DNA of 64,000 bases, from assembly GCA_017304945.1 (NCBI GenBank), contig JAFKLG010000061.1:1-64000 (forward strand), written 5' to 3'. The notes under the pieces are model-generated. The model ran no database searches. It was given only the letters and a program-made list of their open reading frames with translations, and was not told where the DNA came from. The translations under genes and the position numbers were made by a program. Shown here piece after piece: positions 1 to 8,217 of this stretch. Each line of letters begins with the position of its first letter. Positions within the stretch are counted from its first letter, which is position 1. The DNA is from Rhodospirillales bacterium. GTDB lineage: Bacteria > Pseudomonadota > Alphaproteobacteria > Acetobacterales > Acetobacteraceae.

Positions 1-141
1 AAACTCGCCTCCGGGGTCGATCCGCGCGAGATCGATATGCCGGTGACGCCGATCCGTCCCGTTCCCCTGCACGGGCTATGGCGGATTGCGGTTGCCGCCA
101 AGGTGGCCGAGGGGCGCCTGCGCGACCGCTTCGGCCTGTAG
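1..141 (+). CDS. C-terminal fragment of an unidentified protein (5' end outside window)
   Basis: An open frame enters at base 1 and ends at a TAG at 139-141, leaving 46 residues. The tail contains the Pro-rich motif PVTPIRPVPLHG followed by an amphipathic, Arg-rich end. Such tails occur at the end of some FAD-dependent oxidoreductases, but the fragment is too short to assign and I do not claim a function. It converges on the aldolase gene, with only 15 bases between the two stop codons. High-GC codon use matches the neighbours. Confidence 0.5.
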   Translation, partial: KLASGVDPREIDMPVTPIRPVPLHGLWRIAVAAKVAEGRLRDRFGL

Positions 142-156
142 CGGCGGGCCGGTGGC

Positions 157-963
157 TCAGCCGGTCGCGAGGCCCTGGACGAAGCGTGCCTTGGCCGCGC
201 AGGCCGCCTGCAGGAACGCGAGGTCGGTCCCGGTCGAGACGTAGCGCGCGCCCATGCGGACGAACTTGGCCATCAGGTCCTCTCGCGCGGCCAGTCCGCC
301 GACGCCGACGTGTTTCCCGACCTTGTTCGCGGCCGCAATGGCGCGGGCGAACGCCGCTTCCAGCCGAGGATCGTCGAACTGGCCGGGGATGCCCAACTCG
401 GCGCACAGATCGTTGCTGCCGACGAGGAGCATGTCGACGCCGTCCACCGCGATGATCTCCTCGACCGCGTCCAGCGCGGCGACCGTCTCCAGCATCACGA
501 CCAGCATGCTGGTCGCGTTCATCGCGCGGGCGAGCTGGTCGCCGGGGAATGCGCGATAGCCGTAATGCGACAAGGCACCACCGGCGGAGCGCTGTCCGGC
601 GGGGGGAAACTTCACCAGCTCGACGAGAGCCCGCGCCTCGGCGGCGCTGCGCACGTGGGGCGTGATCACCCCCATCGCACCGCCATCCAGCACGCGACCG
701 ATATAGTCCGGCGTGTTGGCGGGCACGCGCACGAGCGGCGTCACTCCGATCTGCTGCGCGGCGATGCAGATCTGGCAGGCAGTGTCGATCGAGAGGGTGT
801 TGTGCTCGAGGTCGACATAGAGCGTGTCGAACCCGGCGGCCTTGGCGATCCCGGCGATCTCGATCGAGCGCGCCAGCCGCACCGTCATCGACGCCACGAC
901 GCGGCCCGCCGCGAGCTTCTCCTTCATGTGGTTGCGCAAGATCGCGTCCAACGTTTCGGCCAT
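157..963 (-). CDS. HpcH/HpaI-type aldolase
   Basis: A 268-residue class II (metal-dependent) aldolase of the HpcH/HpaI family, which cleaves or forms 2-keto-hydroxy acids by retro-aldol chemistry in the cytoplasm. Visible family marks are the DLEH motif near residue 51 (His54 would be the catalytic His), Arg79 in LVRVP, and the metal ligands Glu159 (MLETV) and Asp185 (GSNDL). The last two are 26 residues apart, as in HpcH. The ATG at 963 was chosen because GGGAGG lies just upstream. The frame stays open to 1143, but that extension is Arg/Pro-rich and unlike the family. The substrate cannot be told; it could be a hydroxy-keto diacid or sugar-derived keto acid. Confidence 0.88.
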   Translation of the reverse strand: MAETLDAILRNHMKEKLAAGRVVASMTVRLARSIEIAGIAKAAGFDTLYVDLEHNTLSIDTACQICIAAQQIGVTPLVRVPANTPDYIGRVLDGGAMGVITPHVRSAAEARALVELVKFPPAGQRSAGGALSHYGYRAFPGDQLARAMNATSMLVVMLETVAALDAVEEIIAVDGVDMLLVGSNDLCAELGIPGQFDDPRLEAAFARAIAAANKVGKHVGVGGLAAREDLMAKFVRMGARYVSTGTDLAFLQAACAAKARFVQGLATG

Positions 964-1155
964 TCCGGTTCCTCCCTGTCCACGCGAGCTTTGCGCGCGC
1001 GGGACGGGTCGGCAACCGTCCCATACCGCCCCGCCGCAGGATTGACCCGCGCGAGGCGTCGGCGGTGTGGCGGTCGGTCGACGTTTTTCGGCGCGTGACC
1101 GCTCGGGCAACCTCATGCGGTGCCGATGAGCGGAAACGCCCATCGGACCCCAGCG

Positions 1156-1932
1156 TCAGTCGGCCGGCGCGAACGGCGTGAGCGTCATGCTCCCATCGGG
1201 ATCGAGGCGGAGTGCGCTGCCGGGCGGGACTTCCCGCCATTGCGCGACCTCGTCATCGAAGGGTTCGGAGGCGACGACGCTCCCCTGGCCAAGCCGCCGC
1301 CAATAGAGCGAGGGGCAGCGGCCATCGCTCGCCCACCGCACGGCCTGCATGGCGGTCCCGTCGCTGTGCACCGCCGCCATGCGGAGCGGCTGTTCGACGC
1401 CGGCGCCGCGCATCTCGGCCAGCACCGCGCGCAACGTCTCGGCAATCGCCGTCAGCGGCCGTTCGGCAAGCCCGCGCCCCGCGGCGGCGAGGAAGAGCGC
1501 CTCGCTGTCGCTGGTCCCACGGCGAAGCGTGTACAGGGCGTCCGGGATCAGCGCGTCGACGCGGCGGCGGATGGTCGCGTATTGCCCGATCTGGCCGTTA
1601 TGCATGAACAGATGCGGGCCAAGGCTGAACGGGTGGCAGTTGGCCGTCGCCACTTCTCCGAATGTCGCCGACCGCACATGCGCCATGAACAGCCGGGCGC
1701 GGATCTGCGTGCAGAGCGACACCAGATTTGCATCCGACCAGGCGGGCAGGGTGCCCCGATAGAGGCCTGGATCCGTCCGCTCTCCATACCAGCCGATGCC
1801 GCAGCCATCGCCGTTGACCACCGTCTTCGCCTGGCGCGCGTGATGCGATTGCGCGATCAGCGAAGACGGCGGATGCACGAGGAGGCTGTCCAGAAAGACC
1901 GGAGCCCCCGAATACGCAACCAGCCGGCACAT
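1156..1932 (-). CDS. class II glutamine amidotransferase
   Basis: A 258-residue class II glutamine amidotransferase (Ntn-hydrolase fold). The protein begins Met-Cys-Arg-Leu, so Met removal exposes Cys2 as the N-terminal nucleophile that hydrolyses glutamine; this fixes the start at 1932. Other family marks are GDGCGIGWYG, MAHVRSAT and HNGQIG, the Gln-binding and oxyanion elements. There is no synthase domain, so it resembles the stand-alone YafJ/EgtC-like group rather than GlmS, PurF or GltB. The other egt genes are not nearby, so ergothioneine synthesis is not supported. It lies 20 bp downstream of the racemase gene on the same strand, probably in one operon. Confidence 0.88.
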   Translation of the reverse strand: MCRLVAYSGAPVFLDSLLVHPPSSLIAQSHHARQAKTVVNGDGCGIGWYGERTDPGLYRGTLPAWSDANLVSLCTQIRARLFMAHVRSATFGEVATANCHPFSLGPHLFMHNGQIGQYATIRRRVDALIPDALYTLRRGTSDSEALFLAAAGRGLAERPLTAIAETLRAVLAEMRGAGVEQPLRMAAVHSDGTAMQAVRWASDGRCPSLYWRRLGQGSVVASEPFDDEVAQWREVPPGSALRLDPDGSMTLTPFAPAD

Positions 1933-1952
1933 CTCCGGACTCCCGCCCCCGG

Positions 1953-2672
1953 TTAGGCCGCTGCGCGGCTGCCTGCATGATCCGCGAGCGCGAAGCGGAC
2001 CGCGGCCATCGCGTGTTCGGTGGTGGAGTCGATGCCGGGGCAGGGCAGGGCGTCGGGATCGAGCAGCAGGCAGATCTCCGTGCAGCCCAGGATCACCGAG
2101 TCCGCACCCGCCGCGATGCCGCGCTCGACGATCGCGTGCATCGCCGTCCGCGACTCGGGGCGGACAATGCCGCGGCAGAGTTCGTCGAAGATCACGCGGT
2201 GCACGAGTTCGCGGTCCGGCAGGTCCGGCACGGTCACCTCGATCCCGCAGGCCGCGCGCATGCGCGCATGATAGAAGCCCTGTTCCATCGTGTACTGGGT
2301 GGCGAGCAGCAGGGGGTGGCGCAGGCCGCGACGGGTGAGGGCGCGGCCGGTCTCGTCGACGATGTGCAGCAGCGGGACCGGCGACAGCGCCGCGACCGCG
2401 TCCGCCACGAGATGCATCGTGTTGGTGCAGATCAGCACGCAGTCCGCGCCAGCCTTGGCCAGGCCGCTCGCGGCCTGTCCGAGCAGCGCGCCCGCGCTGT
2501 CCCACCTTCCGGCTCGCTGCAGCTGGACCACCCGGTCGAAATCGACGGAATGCACCAGGATCTCGGCCGAGTGCAGGCCGCCCAGCCGGTCGCGCACCGC
2601 CTCGTTGAGCAGGCGATAATAGACTGCGGTGCTCTCCCAGCTCATTCCCCCGAGCAGACCGATCGTGCGCAT
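1953..2672 (-). CDS. aspartate/glutamate racemase family protein
   Basis: A 239-residue PLP-independent amino-acid racemase of the Asp/Glu/hydantoin family, which uses two cysteines as acid/base pair. Both are present: Cys82 in ICTNTMH and Cys197 in LGCTEI. The N-terminus [15 protein letters not shown] is typical of YgeA-like broad-specificity racemases. ATG at 2672 is preceded by AGGAGGGG. It is divergent from an AsnC-type regulator across 175 bp that contain an 18-bp operator-like palindrome, and is followed by the amidotransferase. That arrangement suggests amino-acid-responsive control. The exact amino acid is unknown. Confidence 0.88.
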   Translation of the reverse strand: MRTIGLLGGMSWESTAVYYRLLNEAVRDRLGGLHSAEILVHSVDFDRVVQLQRAGRWDSAGALLGQAASGLAKAGADCVLICTNTMHLVADAVAALSPVPLLHIVDETGRALTRRGLRHPLLLATQYTMEQGFYHARMRAACGIEVTVPDLPDRELVHRVIFDELCRGIVRPESRTAMHAIVERGIAAGADSVILGCTEICLLLDPDALPCPGIDSTTEHAMAAVRFALADHAGSRAAA

Positions 2673-2737
2673 GGCGAACCCCTCCTGTGCGATGCCGCGA
2701 AGCATGGCGGCCGGTGCGCGGGAATGGTGGGCGTTGT

Positions 2738-2755
2738 TTGTCTCGTTCGAGACAA
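2738..2755. promoter_or_regulatory. operator-like palindrome between racemase and AsnC genes
   Basis: Two perfect 8-bp arms, TTGTCTCG and CGAGACAA, separated by TT. It lies inside the divergent intergenic region, 66 bp from the racemase ATG and 93 bp from the regulator ATG. Its position fits an AsnC/Lrp binding site controlling both genes, which is inference. Confidence 0.5.
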
Positions 2756-2847
2756 GTCGTGCACGTGACGTGCGTGACGGGCGCATACCGCGCAACGCGC
2801 TTGCACCGGCATGGAACTGCGGCTCGGCGTATGCGAGGATGGTCGGC

Positions 2848-3318
2848 ATGCTGGACTCGTTCGACCGCCGGATTCTCGGCTTGCTGCAGGAAGATGCCGA
2901 CCTGCCATTGCAGGAGATTGCGGATCGGATCGGGCTGTCCGCCTCCGCCTGTTCGCGCCGGATCATGCGGCTGCGGCAGGAGGGAACGATCGCGCGTCGC
3001 GTCGCGGTGCTCGACCGCAAGCGGATGAATCTGCCGACCACGGTGTTCGTGGTGATCCGCACCACCCGCCATGCGGCCGATTGGCTCGAGGAGTTCCGAC
3101 AGGCGCTTGCCGCGATCCCGGAGATCGTCGAGGTGCACCGGCTGACCGGCAATTTCGACTACATCCTCAAGCTGGTCCTGCCGAACGTCGAGCACTACGA
3201 CACGATCTACAAGGCGCTGGTGCGCCGGATCGAGCTGTCGGACGTCTCCGCCTATATTTCCATGGAAACGCTGAAGGACGAGACGGCGCTGCCGACCGGC
3301 TACGCCGCCGCGCCCTGA
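2848..3318 (+). CDS. Lrp/AsnC family transcriptional regulator
   Basis: A 156-residue Lrp/AsnC regulator. Residues about 1-50 form the winged helix-turn-helix ([18 protein letters not shown], then [18 protein letters not shown]). The C-terminal part (VVIRTTRH ... [18 protein letters not shown]) is the RAM/effector domain. ATG at 2848 was preferred over the in-frame ATG at 2839 because GAGGA sits about 7 bases before it. It is divergent from the racemase gene, the usual arrangement for a local AsnC-type regulator that senses an amino acid. The ligand is unknown. The stop is 3 bp from the stop of the convergent secreted-protein gene. Confidence 0.9.
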   Translation: MLDSFDRRILGLLQEDADLPLQEIADRIGLSASACSRRIMRLRQEGTIARRVAVLDRKRMNLPTTVFVVIRTTRHAADWLEEFRQALAAIPEIVEVHRLTGNFDYILKLVLPNVEHYDTIYKALVRRIELSDVSAYISMETLKDETALPTGYAAAP

Positions 3319-3321
3319 GCG

Positions 3322-3591
3322 TCAGTAAGGCCGGTAGCCAGGGCCATAGGGCCGGTAGCCGGGTGCATAGGCATAGGGCCGCGGCGGCGCATAGGGGCGA
3401 TGATACTGGCGCCAGGCCTGGGCCCGCTGCTGATGTTGGCGCCAGGCCTGCGCGCGCTCCTGCTGGATGCGCCACGCGCGTTCCTGCGCCTCATGGCGGC
3501 GCATGTCGCCCCAGTCGGCGTGCGCCGGTGCGGCGGCGCCGGCCAGGGCGAGGATGCCGAGGGCGGCCAGGGCCAGGGATCGGAGTGACAT
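3322..3591 (-). CDS. small secreted Tyr/Pro-rich repeat protein
   Basis: An 89-residue protein not recognised as a named family. It starts with a clear signal peptide (hydrophobic LALAALGILALAGAAAPAHA, cleavage likely after AHA), so it should be periplasmic or secreted. The mature part has an internal repeat of about 13 residues (ERAQAWRQHQQ / QRAQAWRQYHR) and a tail of Tyr-Pro-Gly units (YAPGYRPYGPGYRPY). ATG at 3591 follows GGGAGG. Small periplasmic proteins with such tails are common in alphaproteobacteria and mostly uncharacterised. Nothing nearby suggests a specific role. Confidence 0.75.
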   Translation of the reverse strand: MSLRSLALAALGILALAGAAAPAHADWGDMRRHEAQERAWRIQQERAQAWRQHQQRAQAWRQYHRPYAPPRPYAYAPGYRPYGPGYRPY

Positions 3592-3740
3592 GGGAACCTC
3601 CCGTTTGCGGTGGCGGCGTCTCTGCCGCGACACTGAAGCTGGGGGTCAGTCGTGGCAAAATGCCGCCGAAATCAGGGCATTCTCGTTCACCGCTGCGAGC
3701 GCGTATGATAAAGTTGTCATCTGTCGAGGCGGAGGGCCGG

Positions 3741-4070
3741 ATGTCGATCGGACGTGCGATCAAGCGGAAGCTGCGGGCGGTGGCGATGCCGGCCGTGTTC
3801 CTGGCCATCACCGGCTACTTCGGCTGGAACGCCACCCAGGGCAATCGCGGTCTCGTCGCCTATGCGCAGCGTGAAGCTTTGCTCACGCAGGTGCAGACCG
3901 AGAAGGCTGCGGCCCAGGCCGAGAAGGATTCCTGGGAGCGTCGTGTGAGCGGGCTTCGGACCATGCGGCTCGATGCCGACACGCTGGACGAGCGCGCTCG
4001 GGCGATGCTGAACCTGGCGGAGCCTTCTGACGTGATCGTGCCGTACTCCCAGAAGGAAAAGCTGTTCTGA
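3741..4070 (+). CDS. ftsB: FtsB/DivIC family septum formation protein
   Basis: A 109-residue septum-formation initiator. It has a short cytoplasmic N-terminus (SIGRAIKRKLR), one membrane segment at about 14-31, then a periplasmic coiled coil (about 42-75, rich in E/Q/K/A) and a short tail. FtsB links FtsL and FtsQ in the divisome. Length and topology match the family. ATG at 3741 is preceded by GGAGGG. In many alphaproteobacteria ftsB lies between eno and pdhA; neither gene is present here, so the local order has been rearranged. Confidence 0.85.
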   Translation: MSIGRAIKRKLRAVAMPAVFLAITGYFGWNATQGNRGLVAYAQREALLTQVQTEKAAAQAEKDSWERRVSGLRTMRLDADTLDERARAMLNLAEPSDVIVPYSQKEKLF

Positions 4071-4126
4071 GTCCGAGGCGGGCCGGCGCTTCGGCTGGCC
4101 AATCAGATCCGTCCCGTCGGATCTCC

Positions 4127-4176
4127 GTCGCTCGACGTGCGTCGAGCGACCATCAGGGACACCATCGCCGATGGTG
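4127..4176 (+). terminator. two consecutive stem-loops downstream of ftsB
   Basis: At 4127-4150 GTCGCTCGAC and GTCGAGCGAC pair perfectly around GTGC (10-bp stem). At 4160-4176 CACCATC and GATGGTG pair around GCC (7-bp stem). They lie 56 and 89 bp after the ftsB stop. Neither is followed by a T-run, so this may be a non-canonical terminator or an mRNA 3'-end stabiliser. Confidence 0.4.
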
Positions 4177-4225
4177 ATCATGGTGGCCGACCCACGGCCA
4201 AGGCGTGCGACCCGCACCGACATGC

Positions 4226-4250
4226 TAAAATCCGACCTGTCTGGATTTTA
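4226..4250. promoter_or_regulatory. AT-rich inverted repeat upstream of mazG
   Basis: TAAAATCC and GGATTTTA form perfect 8-bp arms around a 9-base spacer, followed by CATAATGTAGC. It is the most AT-rich patch in this region and ends 105 bp upstream of the mazG ATG. It could be a regulator site with an adjoining promoter. Read in the plus direction the right arm also ends in a T-run, so a terminator for the ftsB side is an alternative. Confidence 0.35.
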
Positions 4251-4355
4251 CATAATGTAGCTTATGCGACTTTCGGTCGCGCGGTGTTCGCCTGATCGTT
4301 GCGTCCTCCCGGGACCCCTCTTGCCGGATCCTGGGACGCGCTCTATCCGCCGCGC

Positions 4356-5168
4356 ATGTCCGATGCCAACACGCCCGAAGGCCAACTGCGGCGCCTGCTC
4401 TCCATCATGGCGACGTTGCGCGATCCGGTTGCCGGCTGCCCCTGGGACCAGCAGCAGAGCTTCGCGACCATCGCGCCGTACACGATCGAAGAAGCCTATG
4501 AGGTTGCCGACGCCATCGCGCGCGCGGACATGGCGGCCCTGCCCGACGAACTCGGCGATCTCCTGTTCCAGGTCGTCTTCCACGCGCGCATGGCCGAGGA
4601 AGCCGGCCACTTCGCCTTCGCCGACGTCGCGCGCGCCATCGCCGACAAGATGGTGCGCCGTCATCCCCATGTGTTCGGTGACGCCGCCGCACGCGATGCC
4701 GGCGCTCAGACCCAGGCTTGGGAGGCACAGAAGTCGGCCGAACGCGCGGCGCGCGCCGAGACGGGTACGCTCGCGGGCGTGCCGACAGGCCTCCCAGCCC
4801 TGACCCGCGCCCAGAAGCTCACGGCGCGGGCGGCGCGCGTGGGCTTCGACTGGCCGGATGCCGAGGCCGTGCTGGAGAAGCTCGACGAGGAAGTTGCGGA
4901 GCTGCGCGCCGAACTGCCGGGCGGAGATCGCGATCGGCTCGAGGACGAGATGGGCGACCTGTTGTTCGTGCTCGCGAACCTGGCCCGCAAGCTCGACCTG
5001 GACCCCGAGACCTGCCTGCGCCGCGCCAACCAGAAGTTCGCTCGGCGGTTCAACGAAATGGAACAGGCATTTGATCATGCAGGAAAGTCTCTGCGCGATT
5101 GCGATCTCCCCACGATGGAAGCCGGATGGCAGGCGGTGAAGCGGCGGGAGCGCGACGGTGGCGCGTGA
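4356..5168 (+). CDS. mazG: nucleoside triphosphate pyrophosphohydrolase MazG
   Basis: A 270-residue all-alpha NTP pyrophosphohydrolase that hydrolyses (d)NTPs to monophosphates plus PPi. It has two MazG repeats, as in E. coli MazG: the first around EEAYEVADAI ... DELGDLLFQVVFHA, the second around DEEVAELRAEL ... EDEMGDLLFVLANLA. Each shows the Mg-binding pattern EExxE ... ExxD. The conserved CPWDQQQ motif lies near residue 29. ATG at 4356 (MSDANTPEGQLRRLL) fits the family start, although no strong Shine-Dalgarno is visible. It probably has a housekeeping role in nucleotide-pool cleaning; no antitoxin or toxin gene lies next to it. Confidence 0.95.
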   Translation: MSDANTPEGQLRRLLSIMATLRDPVAGCPWDQQQSFATIAPYTIEEAYEVADAIARADMAALPDELGDLLFQVVFHARMAEEAGHFAFADVARAIADKMVRRHPHVFGDAAARDAGAQTQAWEAQKSAERAARAETGTLAGVPTGLPALTRAQKLTARAARVGFDWPDAEAVLEKLDEEVAELRAELPGGDRDRLEDEMGDLLFVLANLARKLDLDPETCLRRANQKFARRFNEMEQAFDHAGKSLRDCDLPTMEAGWQAVKRRERDGGA

Positions 5169-5277
5169 GAAGCGCGGTTCACGCCTCAATTTTTCCGTCC
5201 AACTTATTGATAATTCCACATTTTCCTGACGGCATATAACTGGCTGCCGAACTCGCCGGGATGCCGGCGCGCGCCCT

Positions 5278-6144
5278 TCAGCAGAGACGGATCCGAAGGC
5301 TGCAGCTCCGCTGGTCGCCGGGCGGAATCAGCATGAGGCCTGGCTTCTCGACGAATGGTCCCGTCCAATCTGCCGGACTCGCCATGCCGTGCCACGGCTC
5401 GATGCACAGGAAATCGGCGCCCACCCGCTGCCACACCCCCAGCTCGCGGAACCCTTCCCAGGCGAGCTCGATCGCCTCGGCGCCGGGAGCGGTGTAGCGG
5501 ACCGAGCTGCTGTCCAGCGTGTCGAAGATCACCGCATCCGCCTCGAACAGCGCTGGATCGAGCGCGAGGCGGCTCCCGGTCACCGGCGTCGGATGAGGGG
5601 CAGGGTCCAGCAGCCCGTTCACCACCCGGCGGATCGGCGCGGGTTCCGCGTCCGGAAATTCCAGCAGATGCGCCGTCTTCTCGATCCCCGCGGCGAGGGG
5701 CCAGGCGAAGGCCGGATGGGCACCGAGCGCGCAGGGCAACCGCTCCCGCCCCGGATTGCTCACCGTCATCGTCCAGCTCAGCGCATCGTCGTCGAGCGCG
5801 TAGGCGACCTCGAGCCGGAAGGCGAACGGGTAGACGGCGCGGGTATCGGGATCGTCGTGCAGCACGAGCTTGCACGCCGTCGCACTGCGGGAGAGCCAGG
5901 CGAACCGGCGGTCACGCGCGAAGCCGTGCTGGGTGAGACGATAGGTGCGGCCCTGGTGCTGCAGCGTGTCGTCCTTCAGCCGGCCGACGATCGGGAACAG
6001 GACCGGGGCGTGGCGCGGCCATTCGGGGCCAGCCTGCCAGAGCAGTTCGGTCCCTTCCGAATCGCGCAGGGAGCAGAGTTCGGCGCCGTCCGCGCGCACG
6101 GTCGCGGAGAGATAGCCGTTGCTGAGCGTGTACCGGTCCATCAT
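5278..6144 (-). CDS. aldose 1-epimerase family protein
   Basis: A 288-residue galactose-mutarotase-like beta-sandwich protein. Family marks are LWQAGPEWPRHAPVLFPIVG, LTQHGFARDRRF (catalytic-type His), ALGAHPAFAWPL (second conserved His), and a late Glu in AIELAWEGF. It is closest to the short bacterial LacX-like subgroup. These proteins interconvert sugar anomers; the actual sugar is unknown. Start at 6144 (Met-Met-Asp), with 6141 equally possible. The gene stands alone; the flanking intergenic stretches of 109 and 159 bp show nothing beyond an AT-rich patch at about 5190-5225. Confidence 0.88.
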   Translation of the reverse strand: MMDRYTLSNGYLSATVRADGAELCSLRDSEGTELLWQAGPEWPRHAPVLFPIVGRLKDDTLQHQGRTYRLTQHGFARDRRFAWLSRSATACKLVLHDDPDTRAVYPFAFRLEVAYALDDDALSWTMTVSNPGRERLPCALGAHPAFAWPLAAGIEKTAHLLEFPDAEPAPIRRVVNGLLDPAPHPTPVTGSRLALDPALFEADAVIFDTLDSSSVRYTAPGAEAIELAWEGFRELGVWQRVGADFLCIEPWHGMASPADWTGPFVEKPGLMLIPPGDQRSCSLRIRLC

Positions 6145-6303
6145 CGCGGAAAGCTTGCACCGGCTCTGCGGCGCCGCGCCAGCCCCGTCGCGCGACCAGG
6201 CCGTCAGCTCTTCGCGCGTTGCGGCGCCAGCCCCTCGCCCTGCAGCGCGCCTAGCGCCTCATGCGGCAGCGCGCGCGGCCTGTACGGGAGCACTCGCGGT
6301 CCA

Positions 6304-7539
6304 TTACGTGGCGGCCTGGCCATCGATCGTCGCCGGCACCTCCACGCGGCGGAGATAGAGCGTGATCGTCGTGCCCTGCCCCGCCGAACTCTCCAGGATC
6401 ACGTGCCCGCGGGATTGCTTGATGAAGCCGTAGACCTGGCTCAATCCGAGACCGCTGCCCTGCCCGACCGGCTTCGTCGTGAAGAACGGCTCGAACGCGG
6501 CGCGGCGGACTTCCTCCGCCATGCCACTCCCGTTGTCGCTCACCGTCACAGCAACATAGCGCACCGGCTCGAGTTCGGGGTCTGCCGCCAGTTCTTCCTC
6601 TGGGAGACGTGTATCCTCCAGGGCGACGCGCAATGCGCCGCCTTCCGGCATCGCGTCTCGCGCATTGATCGCGAGGTTCAGCAGCGCGCTGTCGAATTGA
6701 TTGGCATCCGCCTCCACCGGCCAGACTCCAGTTCTCTCGGGCAAGGCAAGCGTAATCTGCCCGCCGAGCGTGCTGCGCAGCAGGTCGGCCATTTCGTTGA
6801 TCCGGCAGCCCGCATCGAACACGGTGGGCGTCAGCGGCTGTCGGCGCGCGAAGGCGAGCAACTGGCTGGTCATCCGGGCGCCCCGCTGCACGCCGGACAT
6901 CGCGCGTCGCACATAGCGCAGAGCCGAATCGTCACTCGCAAGGCGGCACGAGAGCGCCTCCAGATTGGCCTGCACGACCTGAAGCAGATTGTTGAAATCG
7001 TGCGCAATGCCGCCGGTGAGTTGGCCCACCGCCTCCATCTTCTGCGACTGGCGCAGCATGGCCTCCGCGCCTTTGCGTTCGGCGGTCTCTCGCTTCAGGG
7101 CGACGACCGCGCGCTCGGTCTCGCGAACCTGGTCGGCGAGGCGCTCATTGGCGGCGAGCAGGGAGGCGAGGGAGGGCATCGCCACCAGGCGCGGCAGCAG
7201 CGGCCACAGCACGGCGGCCGTGAGGAAGGAGGTGATGGCGGTCACGCCCTTGACCAGTCCCTCGGCCAGGTAATCCGGACGCCATAGCGTCCAGATGCTC
7301 ATCAGATGGCTCGTGCCGCAGGCCAGGATGAAGAGCGCGAACAGCCATCCCATCCACCCGAACGCCACGTCCCGCCGGCGCAGCAGCAGCACGCCGATCG
7401 TCGCCGGGATGGAATAGTAGGAGAGCGCGATGACCCCGTCCGAGACGACGTGCAGCGCGATCATCAGCGGGTCCCAGGCCAGGCAGAACCCGTGTGGCGT
7501 GAGCGCGCTATCCTCGAACAACGTCGCGAGCGAGAACAT
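6304..7539 (-). CDS. sensor histidine kinase with ethylene-receptor-like membrane domain
   Basis: A 411-residue kinase. Residues about 25-115 form a three-helix membrane sensor that lines up without gaps with the ethylene-binding domain of plant ETR1. Asp34, Tyr41, Pro45, Ile71, Cys74 and His78 stand at the same spacing as ETR1 Asp25, Tyr32, Pro36, Ile62, Cys65 and His69; Cys and His are the copper ligands. A coiled linker (130-165) leads to the HisKA H-box [11 protein letters not shown] (His180). The ATPase domain has an N-box ([12 protein letters not shown]), [14 protein letters not shown] and [11 protein letters not shown]. No GAF domain is present. The ATG at 7539 lies 39 bp after the response-regulator stop, so the two are co-transcribed. 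Ethylene binding is inferred from residues only; bacterial copies of this domain may sense other signals. Confidence 0.9.
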   Translation of the reverse strand: MFSLATLFEDSALTPHGFCLAWDPLMIALHVVSDGVIALSYYSIPATIGVLLLRRRDVAFGWMGWLFALFILACGTSHLMSIWTLWRPDYLAEGLVKGVTAITSFLTAAVLWPLLPRLVAMPSLASLLAANERLADQVRETERAVVALKRETAERKGAEAMLRQSQKMEAVGQLTGGIAHDFNNLLQVVQANLEALSCRLASDDSALRYVRRAMSGVQRGARMTSQLLAFARRQPLTPTVFDAGCRINEMADLLRSTLGGQITLALPERTGVWPVEADANQFDSALLNLAINARDAMPEGGALRVALEDTRLPEEELAADPELEPVRYVAVTVSDNGSGMAEEVRRAAFEPFFTTKPVGQGSGLGLSQVYGFIKQSRGHVILESSAGQGTTITLYLRRVEVPATIDGQAAT

Positions 7540-7578
7540 GACTACCTCGTTCGGTCGGCTTGAAGCCGGCCGTCCGGG

Positions 7579-7980
7579 TCAGTGCGGAGGCCCAAGCTCC
7601 GCGCGCACGGCCGATTCCAGATCTATCATCCGAAACGGCTTGCGAAGGAAGCGCCGCGTGACCTGCTGCGCGACGAAGTAGCCGGAGATCAGGATGACCT
7701 TGAGCGCGTCCCACTGCGCGGTCGCGCGGTCGGTGAGTTCGATCCCGGACATGTCGGGCATACGTATGTCGCTGATCAGCAGCCGGATGCTGGGCGTGCT
7801 CTCGAGGATCTTCAGCGCCGCGCGACCGCCGCCAGCCTGCACTACGCTGTACCCGAAGTCTTCCAGGAATTCCGCGACGATGATCCTGACTTCTTCGTCG
7901 TCATCCACCACCAGGATGGCAGGACTCGCCCCATCGTGCGCTCTCTCCGTTGCGAGAACGCATTCGTTTTCGATCGACAC
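7579..7980 (-). CDS. single-domain response regulator
   Basis: A 133-residue receiver protein without an output domain. It shows the acidic pocket (ILVVDDDEEV), the phospho-acceptor Asp71 in LLISDIRMPDMSG, the Ser of ILISGY and the Lys of FLRKPF. A GTG start at 7980 was chosen because GGAGG lies 4 bases upstream; the frame is open to 8037 but that stretch has no family similarity. It precedes the ETR1-like kinase by 39 bp and is its probable partner. Lacking DNA-binding or enzymatic output, it must act by protein contact or as a phosphate relay or sink. It is divergent from the CoA-transferase gene. Confidence 0.88.
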   Translation of the reverse strand: MSIENECVLATERAHDGASPAILVVDDDEEVRIIVAEFLEDFGYSVVQAGGGRAALKILESTPSIRLLISDIRMPDMSGIELTDRATAQWDALKVILISGYFVAQQVTRRFLRKPFRMIDLESAVRAELGPPH

Positions 7981-8217
7981 CCCGCCTCCGATGCGCCGTC
8001 GAGACGCGATGACGCATTGTGCTGAAACCGTTCTCATCCTCTTACCACTGCGTCGCGCCGCCAGACACGCACCTCTCGAGTTCTAATCCTACCTTTATAG
8101 TCACAACGACGCGATGCTGTCTCGCACCTCGCGAAATCGCGCGCAGCCCTCTGGCAGCCTCCCCAAACCGATGACGGCGGAGTAAGCATGGAGAGTCAGC
8201 CGCGCCAGGAGGAAACG

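Noticed and set aside
3741..5168. Toxin-antitoxin role for mazG
   Set aside because: No mazE or mazF gene is adjacent. The gene is a full-length two-domain MazG, consistent with a housekeeping pyrophosphohydrolase.
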